From Termitomyces sp. T153 (lineage: Eukaryota; Basidiomycota; Agaricomycetes; Agaricales; Lyophyllaceae): a DNA stretch of 64,000 bases. The notes under the pieces were generated by a model. The model saw only the letters and a program-made list of their open reading frames with translations. It made no database searches and was not told the origin of the DNA. Made by a program: the position numbers and the translations under genes. The DNA lies in the NCBI GenBank assembly GCA_018296165.2, contig JACKQL020000037.1, forward strand, positions 310,001 to 374,000, written 5' to 3'. Shown piece by piece: positions 24,440 through 33,663 of the stretch; position 1 is the first letter of the stretch; every line of letters starts with the position of its first letter.

Positions 24440-25430
24440 ATCCTAACCATATGCTAGAGTGTTGCATTGGTAGACTTCATTGTTGAGCTCCCAGATGCCC
24501 ATGGGTATGATGCAATCATAGTAATAGTGGACCTCTATGGGAAATGGGTCTACTCCATCCCCACTCATACCATCTGCTCTGCCATGAATGCCACTAACCT
24601 GTATTGAAAGAATGTCTGGAAGCTACATAGTCTATCAGATGGATATGTCTCTGATCAAGGTCCTCAGTTTGTGGTGAAGTTCACTAGGGAGTTGTATCAT
24701 CATCTCCTTGGAGGTGAAACTCCACATTACCATAGCATAAGATAGGCAACCAGAATGGGTTAACTAGGAGTTGAAACAGTACATCCATCTATTCTGCAAC
24801 AAAAGACAGAATGACTGGGACAAGCTTCTACCTGATGCCAAGTTTCATTGTAACAGTTATGTCTACTCATTTATCCAGATGACCCACTTCTTCCTGAACA
24901 CTGTGCACCACTCTCAAATGGGATTTGAACCTTGTGCACAGCTCTCAGAGAACAACTCAGTGAATGAGTTTGTAAAAAGAATGAGGAGAGCCCAGGAGGT
25001 GGCAAAGGCAGCACTAGTGAAGGCTAAGAATACTGTAACATGGCATAGTATCATGATCACCAATAAACCCCAGCTCCTATGTATCAGCCTGGAGACCAAG
25101 TGTATTTGGACAGCTTAGACATCAAGATAAACAGGCTATTCCAGAAGCTGTCCCATTGTTGACTAGGCCCATTCATAGTGGAAAGAAAGGTGGGGCCACT
25201 GGCCTATTGCTTGAAGTTTCCTGTTGGTCTTCATCAGCTACACCCTGTCTTCAATGTTGTCAAGCTGTCTCCTGCTCTAAAAGATCCAATGAAGGGCCAC
25301 TGTTCCAAACTGCCACCATTACAAGTCCTGGTGGACAATGAGAAGGAGTACAAGGTGAAGGATATTCTGGACAGTCAGATCTTTAGAGAAAAGGTGCAAT
25401 TCAAGGTGAATTAGAAAGGATTAGGCATCA
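24440..25430 (+). mobile_element. Ty3/Gypsy fragment: integrase core to chromodomain-like end
   Basis: Plus-strand remnant of a second element, opposite in orientation to the first. It reads VDFIVELPDAHGYDAI, then GPQFVVKFTRELYHHL, a run around YIHLFCNKRQNDWDKLLPDA, then LHPVFNVVKLSPALKDP and a chromodomain-like stretch (EYKVKDILDSQIFREKVQFKV), as in chromoviruses. There are several stops, and the protease, RT and LTRs are missing. It is truncated at about 25430, where family C sequence begins. Confidence 0.8.
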
Positions 25431-25519
25431 AGGAGATTTCTTGGGGACTACAGAGAAATATATACTTGCCTGCACTAGTCTGAGACTTCTACTGTTGGCA
25501 TCCTGATGTACCAAAGGCA

Positions 25520-26120
25520 ATTTGAGGCATCTATTCTGTATTTGCATAATTGAGCAGTCCACAAGTTCTTCTACCCAGTGCATCAGGATACTGCATGCTA
25601 GAGAGAAGGTGATATTAGGCAACCACTCATTTCCAAGTTATCATTTTGTTTCCTTTATTCCTGGCCTGCTTCTCATTCACATCTCCCCATATTTGTGTCA
25701 CAAGTACTTCCAAGCCAGGGCTATCCAATAGTACCACTCTGGTGTGGTCATGTGCCTGGAGGCTGGAGATCAAGGCCATTTACAATGAATTTCTGTTTTT
25801 GGATCAGACTCCAGATTTGGTTATTGTCAGGCACATTTTCATGCATCATGTGACCTGATCACATGCATCAACAAGTTAAGGAGGGCATGTGACTTTTCTG
25901 TTGTACTGTACAGTTTTTTCTCATGCTGAGTCTGAAGCCTCTGAAGTGTCACACCTAGCCTAGGGAGTTCTTCAAACTTATTCTCTTTGGATCTTGGATC
26001 TCCTTCTGCCAGGTGTGTAGTTATATCTGTAGACACTGTACAGTACTGAATAGACTTTGGATCTCCCTCTGCCAGTTGTGTGACTGAAGCCATAGCCTGC
26101 AGAGGTTGCCCTTACAGTTT
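25520..26120 (-). repeat. Dispersed repeat family C, copy 3
   Basis: Reverse orientation; the outer end (AGAGGTTGCCCTTACAG at about 26104-26120) is the complement of the start of copy 1. The inner part matches 6430-6700. A short piece of the same family also lies at about 26770-26830. Confidence 0.6.
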
Positions 26121-26529
26121 ATCCCCAAGAAACTCTTTCTTGAGTTGTCATTCTGCTTCCTCTGGCAACAGTCCTGCTTCCAAAGTCATCAGTATTCCTT
26201 TTTCTTTCAACAGTGTGGAACAAGATATATTTCTCTATGACACAGCCTCAGCTCCTCCCACTGAAATGGAAGCCATTAATCCTGCTTCACTCATTCAAGC
26301 TTGACCAAGCACTAACTATTCCATGCCCTCTGTTGTATCTACTTCATGCCTTCACAGCACTGGAGTTCAATATCTCTCCTCTGCAGGTCTATTACTTGCA
26401 AATTCATCTAACACTACTGATGTGGCTCTGTCAGCTACCCTTTCTTCACTACTTTGTACTTCTATAACTCTGGAGGTGGTCATTCACAGACTGCCCAACA
26501 TTGCTTCTTCTCTAGCACTCCTAGAAGTA

Positions 26530-27225
26530 CAGTTGAACCTCTTATGACTGATGGCCCCTCTGTGGAAGCCAAAAAGTATCAGTTATTAGGGAGTATTGGG
26601 TATAAGAGGAGTCATTGTAGAGTCTCTCCTAATGCTTTCTTTTAGTATAAGTAGACATTATATACATCACTGTTAATGACCATTTGGATTTTTAGTGAAA
26701 TATTTGTTAAGAGTAGTAGGCTGAAGAGAAAAGTCTATTAACAGTAGTGGCACAGCAGAAACTAACTACATACCTGGCAGAGGGATATCCAAAGAGAACA
26801 AGTCTGAGGATTCCAATTGCTAGGACTGCAAATTTACAGAAATGAACCGTGGGGAATATGACGTCGGATTCTGCGCATGCGCAGAGCCCGACGTCATCAT
26901 CAAAGCCATTAACAAAGTCACGTGACCCGAAACCGGAAATCCATCGTTATATCTTTTTTTTTCTCAATTTGCCGTTAAAATTACAATGGTATGTCAATAA
27001 TACAGTGATTCTTCCATCATATACTTAGGAGATACTGATTAATTGTAATGAAAAGTATACTTTTCGAGCAAATTATCGGTTATGACCGTTCCTGAGACCC
27101 ATCGAATATCGGATATCAGAGGGTTATCAAATTTCCCTGCGAACCAAAGTCGGTGGATGCCAATAACCCATCGGATTGAAGGGGTTATCGGTTATAAGGG
27201 CCATCGGTTATGAGAGCTTCGACTG
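26530..27225. mobile_element. Tc1/pogo-like non-autonomous element, split by a family C fragment
   Basis: Flanked by TA (26528-26529 and 27226-27227) with inverted ends CAGTTGAACCTCTTATGACTG on the left and CAGTCGAAGCTCTCATAACC on the right (reverse complement). Over about 27 bp the ends agree except at a few sites, two of which are CG on the right and TG on the left. No transposase is encoded. 26690-26840 is unrelated insert carrying family C sequence. Confidence 0.7.
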
Positions 27226-27229
27226 TAGC

Positions 27230-27640
27230 TAGATCATCCATGCTATACCGAGGAACATCGTTCTCAGCCTGATTCTGCAGATTCTCTGATTCCAGATCAA
27301 ATAACATTAGCATCAACAGGTCTTCCCAGGTGCACAGCTGGCAGTTGAGTTCCCATGGCACATTATCACAGGAATTTGAGAAGTCACAAATTCCAGATTG
27401 ATGGCTCATTGGCCTAAGAAGTCTGATGCAAAATTGAAGTAGCACTGGAAATAGCTCGAGTACTAGTAGTATGCAACTCGCTAGCTTAGAAATTGTAAAC
27501 GAGCTGTGACAATAAGATCTTGATTCACATGAGTAAGCTTGACCAGGTATATCAGCACAAAATCTAAGAGCTCGGCATAAGTCTCAGGAACCAAGTCATC
27601 TTGGCATTCAGCCCATGTGCTGTCATTCTCCCAGTTGAGC
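27230..27640 (-). pseudogene. Possible 5' gene fragment cut by the pogo-like element
   Basis: After an AG acceptor near 27641, the minus strand opens at MLNWENDSTWAECQDDLVPE and continues through a likely intron into a stretch reading CDNVPWELNCQLCTWEDLLM and ending at the right end of the pogo-like element. It looks like ordinary acidic coding sequence with normal CG content, but I do not recognise the family. If real, it is the start of a gene whose remainder was lost to the transposon. Splice sites were not verified. Confidence 0.35.
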
Positions 27641-28394
27641 ATTCTGAATCATGAAAAACACGTTTTGATGGCGAGTTTATAAACTGGAAGATAAGAAAAC
27701 GCTAAACAGTTCCCCGAGGTGCCACCAACGCGCTCGCGGCGTGCAATCAAAGGAGGCTTGTCCTGTGAGTCAACTGGTGTGTTCTGATATATCTGTGAAA
27801 GATGAGCAAGTCCTGGGCGGAAAGTGTAAGGTAATCTCACCTGTAGAGTAGTGGTGGCGCCGAATACAAACGAGATGACTCAGTGGGAGAACACGACTCT
27901 GCCAAGGAAAGAAGAATAAGTTAACTGGACAGACGTGAGAGAGCAGCAACGCGCTCAACTGAGACGAAAGGATGATGGTGAGAGTGTAACGAGATGCACG
28001 GGAAATTTTTGAGTGAACCCTCGGTCCTACTATGCGCCTCTGCCAAAACACTGGCACTGGACGACGACGACTCTGGGTTTGGAACGAGCGCGGAAGGGCG
28101 AAAATGATCGGAATGACGTATGCGCTTGCAAATTTAAACAGAGGCATCCGAAAAAGCTCCTTACCCTCTACATTTACGTCGAACTTCCACGGACACGGTG
28201 CAATGCTAGAGATGTCTCGGCAGATCTCACAGAGAACGAATCAAACCATACCGCCATTCCAATTTCATATTTTTTTACTCGTCTCGTAAGACCACAATTC
28301 ACATATATACGTAACTTTTCCCTCGACACAAAACGCACGTCGCCTTTGTCTTCCCTACACTCATCTAGACCATCCCAATCACTCACTGTCCACA
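27641..28394. promoter_or_regulatory. Spacer and promoter of HMG-CoA synthase 2
   Basis: CG-normal DNA without a convincing gene. The last 130 bp parallels the region upstream of copy 1 (a shared CT-rich leader and CACGTCGCCTTTGTCTTCCC), with an ACATATATACG element near 28300. Confidence 0.5.
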
Positions 28395-30039
28395 ATGACA
28401 ATCCCCATCACTTTGGCTCTCGATGTCGAGACTCCTCGTCCCAAGGATGTCGGTGTCCTTGCCATGGAGACTTACTTCCCCCTTCGAGTGCGCGTTTTTC
28501 TGTCCTTTTTGCCGTGTCTACACGTCTGACACGCTTCTTAGTGCGTGTCCGAAGCGGACCTTGAGGAATTCGATGACGTCCCCAAGGGCAAGTATACTAT
28601 CGGCCTTGGCCAGGAATACATGGCCTGGCCAGACGACCGTGAGGATATCAACTCCTTCATGCTCAATGGTGTGTTATTACCGCTTGTTCTTCGCTAGGAA
28701 TGTAATGATGAAAAAACCGCGCAGCTGTTTGCGGACTCCTTGAAAAATACAACATTGACCCCAAGTCCATTGGCCGGATCGATGTTGGTACCGAGACTAT
28801 CATTGACAAGTCGAAATCTGTCAAGACCACCCTCATGGACCTCTTTGCTGAGGCAGGTAACTTCGATATCGAAGGTATCGACTCTAAAAACGCGTGCTAT
28901 GGTTCAACCGCCGCCCTTTTCAATGCTATCAACTGGATTGAATCTTCCTCCTGGGATGGTCGTAATGCCATTGTCGTTGGTGGCGACATCGCCGTCTATG
29001 CTGAGGGTGCCGCCCGCCCGGCTGGTGGAGCTGGTGCCTGCGCTATGCTCATCGGTCCTAATGCCCCTGTCGTCTTTGAACGTGGGTTCCGCCGCCACCA
29101 TAATGATTACCTCATCTCATATTTTTGTCACTTCTTCAGCCATCCACGGAACCTACATGTCCAACACCTATGATTTCTATAAGCCAAAGCTTGAGTTGGA
29201 ATACCCTGAGGTCGATGGACCTGTTTCGGTCGTGACTTACATTGCCGCTCTTGATGCTGCGTATGCCCGCTTCCGTGAGAAGTACGCTAAGATGAAGAAA
29301 GCTCAATTCGCTGGCATTGCCACTGAGAAGACCACTTTCTCTATTGAGGATGTCGACTACGCGATCTTCCACAGTCCCTACGGCAAGCAAACCGTCAAAG
29401 GCTTTGGCCGTATGTGGTTCAATGACTTCCTTGCCAATCCCACCTCTCCCCGTTTCGCTGATATCCAGAACCCAGAGTCCTTACTCAAGTTGAGCTCTGC
29501 TGAATCCCTCGTGGATAAGAACGTCGAGAAGACCTTCATCAATGCTTCCAAGGCTGCCTTCAAGCAAAAGACTGAGCCTGCTATGGCATGCTCTCGCCGA
29601 CTGGGTAACACTTACACTGGTTCTCTCTACCAGTGCCTTGCTTCGCTGCTGTCCACCACTGAGCCCGAGGTTCTCAAGGGCAAGCGTATCAGTTTGTTCG
29701 CGTTTGGAAGTGGATGCGCTGCCAGCTTCTTTACCGCGCGCATCAAGGGTGATACATCTGAGATCCGCGAGAAGTTGGACCTCCTCAATCGTCTGAAGAG
29801 CATGAAAGTTGTGCCTCCGCAAGAGTTCGTTGATGCTTTGACGGTATGTCGTTTTGTTTACGCCTCGAGTTTTTTTTTACCAGACTTTCCGCTTTCATCA
29901 GCTTCGAGAAAGGAACCATAATGCGCACGACTACACCCCTGAGGGTCTTATCGAGAACATCTGGCCAGGCGCGTACTACCTTGATAGCGTTGACAAAAAG
30001 TACAGGAGAAAATACGTCCGCGCACCCCTGGCTGCTTAG
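28395..30039 (+). CDS. ERG13: Hydroxymethylglutaryl-CoA synthase, copy 2
   Basis: Same reaction and pathway as copy 1. Exons 28395-28487, 28542-28668, 28725-29081, 29140-29843 and 29902-30039 give 472 residues. Every intron sits at the same position and has the same length as in copy 1 (54, 56, 58 and 58 bp), and exon 4 is one codon shorter. The catalytic Glu, Cys and His motifs ([28 protein letters not shown]) are intact. The substitutions do not disable it, so both copies look functional. It is followed by an intact RPP40 gene, whereas copy 1 is followed by a broken one, so this locus is the better candidate for the ancestral arrangement. Confidence 0.96.
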
Positions 30040-30348
30040 GCCATTCCCTTGTTCTGTATATACCTCCTTTCTATTAACGTCGATGGATCCACAATGTTCA
30101 CTTACTCATACTCATCCGTGGTGTTGCCCCTGAATTTGTAAACAATCGATATAGACTCACATAGTACTGGCTATACCAGCCCAGTATATCCACAATTGTA
30201 TCAATTTCTACCCCAGTACGGGGTTGTATCATGTATGTTTGAGATTCTAATCAAGCTTTCGTTGCAAGTTGGACACAGACGCAAATATGAGCTTTAACCT
30301 TCATCATTATCACCAACAGTACCACTTATCCTGCTCTTAGCATAATCT
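30040..30348. other. Spacer between HMG-CoA synthase 2 and RPP40
   Basis: About 310 bp shared with the region after copy 1. It holds the synthase terminator and the RPP40 promoter; no distinct signal was identified. Confidence 0.5.
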
Positions 30349-31998
30349 ATGAATTCACCGCCTCCCGAGCATCGTCGGGTGAAAATCACGACCGATATAC
30401 AATCAAACTCTTCTGCAAAACTCCAACATCTAGGAACCTCGCATCCCTTTATTCGTCAGGCATGTTTTATCGCTCGGAACTACGGATCCCTAGCACTCAT
30501 GTAAAAAAACAATTCTGCTCAAACCGATAAATCCTTCAGGTCGACATTCTGTTCCCATCATCCGATATTCTCGAATCGGCTCTTTGTAAACTCTCCACAC
30601 GTTATGCAGAATGTCAAGTGAAACTCGCGGATGTTGTACATTCCAGTGGCCCTTTCGCAGATTATTACTCGCAGCCACAGAGGTACGTCTCCCGGCTTAT
30701 CCTTTCTGGGATAGCTCCGGTGCTTGTAGCGTAACAAAACGAAAAAAGTTTGTGTAGGGGCTGATCGGCATCACTTTTGGTTGTCCTTGTGCAGATGTTT
30801 CGCGATGCTTAGCAATGATGTGCACGGCGACGATGTGTGGTGTATCGATCCTCGTGGTCTTTTGACGTTGCTTGTTACGAAGGATACGTATGAACGTCTT
30901 GGATTGGTGGGGAGGCGGTTGCCGTTCAAGGCACATAAGGATTACTTTGGTGTGGTGGCTTATTTTAGTTCGTTGTGTTCGACTTGACGTGGGATTATAG
31001 TGATACGGCTGCCGCTGCAGAAGAACGCGGAGTCGGTTGCGAATGTGGCGCGTCGGAATGAAGCTCTCAAGGCTTGGGATGCAAGGAGGGAACGCGAAGG
31101 CTTAGGCGCGTGGAATGTGGTGTACAATTTCGATGGTAAGTTGTCAGCCTTAAAATAGTTGTTTCATCCAATGCATCACGACTCAAACTTCATTTTTGCT
31201 ATAGAATCGACTCTCCCAGGACTAATGTTCTCAAAATCCCAAGTGCGAGAAGTGGTATGTCAGATGACGAAAAGCAATGACGTGCATATCCCATTACCCT
31301 CGCTGCGCCATCACCCATCAACGTCTCAGACGAAAGCACAGCCATCTATCTCTGATGGACAACAACCAGCCAATGATGATGATGTGGAAGATTGGAACCT
31401 GGAGATGGCCGAGCTCTTTGAGTGGGTGGGGATGGCCTCTTTGGGCTCACAAAGGTGTGATTCACGACGCTGATACGCATCTATCGGTTGATGATCCAAT
31501 TGAATTTCTGGAACAGATTGAAAGCGAACGACCGCGTGGATCCATATGTTGCTTTGTATGAATATCCGTCTCCTTCGCATGTGGGAAATATCACACGTCT
31601 TCGCTGGTCTGGGCTCATCGGTTCAACTTTTCTGCAGTCGGTAATTGATATCGCGCTGTATGTGTTTTGTTTTTCTCTCTGCGTCTGATTGGTTTGACGT
31701 CTTTGATTTTCTTTACTCATCCAATCATGTCATTGGCAGTGCAACAATGAAGACATTGCCAGCGCCAGACTCCGGCATGATCAAACCGTTTGTAGCGATT
31801 ACTGCACATTCGTGCTCTACGTCTCCTGTCACTTATATCCCGCCTTCCCCGTCGACATCCGACGGTCCTACAAGGCTTGCACGTGTAGATGGGGAAGATA
31901 CCTGGTGCTTGTTTGCGACATCTGGTGCCGGAGAGGCACAGGGTATTGACTTTGCACTGGTGGAGAGTTTGGGCCAATACGATACACGATGGGGTTAG
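30349..31998 (+). CDS. RPP40: RNase P/MRP subunit RPP40-like protein
   Basis: Likely protein subunit of nuclear RNase P/MRP, which processes tRNA and rRNA precursors. Proposed exons: 30349-30459, 30540-30682, 30795-30949, 31001-31135, 31205-31454, 31517-31661 and 31753-31998, 394 residues, all phases consistent. Family marks are RVKITTD..., HPFIRQ|VDILFPSSDILESAL, LLTLLVTKDTYERLGLVG, DPYVALYEYPSPSHVGNITRLRWSGLI, and the C-terminal ITAHSCSTSPVTY and ESLGQYDTRWG. Intron 1 starts GCATGT, a GC donor, because neither nearby GT keeps the frame. The last intron is the least certain, since its acceptor (GAAG) was chosen by phase. The protein is moderately diverged, so the name rests on motif order rather than overall identity. 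Confidence 0.72.
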
Positions 31999-32373
31999 AT
32001 TGTAATTTACAATGTATGGATCTTGATATCTCAAGTCCCGGGCCCCGTCAAATAGACAGTGTGTGAAATTTATGAACGAAACAAGCAGCGAATAACGTAC
32101 ACCGCTACACTAGTAGATACAGCGAGGCCTAGCCTATAGTAGTATACGGGTTGCATGATCTACAAGATTTTGTTATGCAAACGAACGTGACCCTCGAAAT
32201 GATGATTCTAGCGATGTAAGTATGCATAAATGAGGTATAAATGACATAGGACGAAAGCCCGTAAATGATACATCAAGGATCGAGAAGGGTTTCGCAATGT
32301 GGACAAATACTGAATAAGGAATTAATGTGCGAGTCCGACATTAGAGCGGTTTTAGGGTGGAAATTAGGCTGGC
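31999..32373. other. Convergent 3' spacer
   Basis: AT-rich spacer between RPP40 and the minus-strand gene; no gene seen. Confidence 0.5.
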
Positions 32374-33204
32374 TCAGACGGCAGCATTTTGAGCGCGAAC
32401 GATGGTCGGGCGAACGTTTAAGCTGACAAAGGACAGGCGGGCGCCGGGGTTGGTCAAGGGACCCGCGGGGTTACTCAGACTGGCGAGAGGCGACGGTGGG
32501 GCGGCCAGCGGAGTAGGGCGCCAGGCATAGACGTGAGGGGCAGGGGAGGGTGTCAACATGGAGACCACCACATTATCGGCTGGTGTCGCGGGGGATGGGG
32601 GACTATGCGAGGATGGCTCATTTGGGATGATGATCGGGGTGATAGGGACTGTTCGCCGAAAGATGGGCGACTGTGGGGGCGACGGTGTGGCGAGTTCCTC
32701 AGCAGATGGGGGAATGAAGCCCAGCGAGCGACGTGTGGCGCGTAGCTGAGAGCGTGCTGCAGGTCCAGAATTGAACATGGCTGTTGAAAGAGATGTATTC
32801 GACTTACTGATGGTTGCCATGTCTGCAGGAGCGCCGAGCTGGGACGCCCAATCACTGTCAGGGAATGCGTCCGCAATGAGCTGAGCAGGATCATCAGATC
32901 CCACTGCCATGGGACTGCCCGAGTCGCTTTCACTGGCCTCACTGGACGACGAGCTCTCGATGCTGGCTCGGACAGCTTGGGCCGTCAGCAGCTCCCTGAG
33001 GGCCGCCTGTTCGTTACGCCACGCCTCGGTGTCAGTGAAGACCTCGCGCGTGGCGCTCTTGTAGAACTCGTCAGAGTCGGGATCAAAGGGATTAGAAATG
33101 CTCCATTTTTCGCATCTAGGGAGGTCCGAGTGATCAGGAACATCGGGCTCGGTGCGCACGGCCACAGGCTGGGTGTAGATCGTAGAAAAGAGAGCGCGGC
33201 CCAT
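32374..33204 (-). CDS. Unrecognised Ser/Pro-rich protein
   Basis: A single-exon frame of 276 residues from the ATG at 33204 (MGRALFSTIYTQPVAV). The frame stays open upstream to 33375, but that part is hydrophobic and unlike the rest, so the downstream ATG is preferred. The N-terminal third is ordered (RCEKWSISNPFDPDSDEFY, then a predicted helix around EAWRNEQAALRELLTAQ). The remainder is low-complexity Ser/Pro/Ala with several SP and TP sites, suggesting a disordered, possibly phosphorylated protein. CG content is high, as in the neighbours. It is divergent from the VPS9 gene across 459 bp. No family is recognised and no function is proposed. Confidence 0.6.
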   Translation of the reverse strand: MGRALFSTIYTQPVAVRTEPDVPDHSDLPRCEKWSISNPFDPDSDEFYKSATREVFTDTEAWRNEQAALRELLTAQAVRASIESSSSSEASESDSGSPMAVGSDDPAQLIADAFPDSDWASQLGAPADMATISKSNTSLSTAMFNSGPAARSQLRATRRSLGFIPPSAEELATPSPPQSPIFRRTVPITPIIIPNEPSSHSPPSPATPADNVVVSMLTPSPAPHVYAWRPTPLAAPPSPLASLSNPAGPLTNPGARLSFVSLNVRPTIVRAQNAAV

Positions 33205-33663
33205 GGGATGTGGGGTATGAAGAAAGAAGGGGTATGTGCAAGAAATAGCAGAGATGAACGATAAACCAATAAGAAGCGCTCGAGAACAAGCGTACAAACA
33301 AACATCACAAATATTTCCTTTTGTGGGCGCGGGCCACATGGCTCCGTCGGTGCTGTGAATGGCTGTGTTGATCACAAATACTTTGCGCCAAGCTTAAGCA
33401 TCGGCCTTTTTGTGCCAAGACACTTCTCACTACTCACAAAGATGCCAGTGCCAAGTGACTTATTGTCCACTGAAGCTTCGAACTGCGGCATCATCCGTGG
33501 CTATTGTAGCTTCTGAAGCGGTAAAATAATTGGCTACCTGGGAACAGACGCGTGGCGCGTTATCCACGTGGAGAGTCACATGACCTGATGCTCCTCAAGC
33601 GACTTTGCTTTCGTCGCAACCTCGCGCAATGTACACGACGATCACGACACTCACGACACTCTG
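33205..33663. promoter_or_regulatory. Divergent promoter region
   Basis: This 459-bp spacer separates the starts of the Ser/Pro-rich protein and the VPS9-CUE gene. It contains a CACGTG at about 33566-33571, a possible bHLH site. No TATA box is evident. Confidence 0.45.

Larger units (their letters stand above)
18707..26844. repeat. Transposon block II, CpG-depleted
   Basis: About 8.1 kb with only a few CGs (for example near 19272, 20956 and 21788). It holds a minus-strand Gypsy remnant broken by two solo LTRs, a plus-strand Gypsy integrase fragment, a family C repeat and the left half of a Tc1/pogo-like element. Confidence 0.85.

Noticed and set aside
28904..29611. Antisense open frames over HMG-CoA synthase (also at 16808-17518)
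   Set aside because: They occur identically in both gene copies because the sense codons are conserved; no independent support.
30510..30539. Alternative GT donor for RPP40 intron 1 (39-bp intron)
   Set aside because: Too short for this genome and puts exon 2 in a frame with an early stop; the GC donor keeps the conserved frame.
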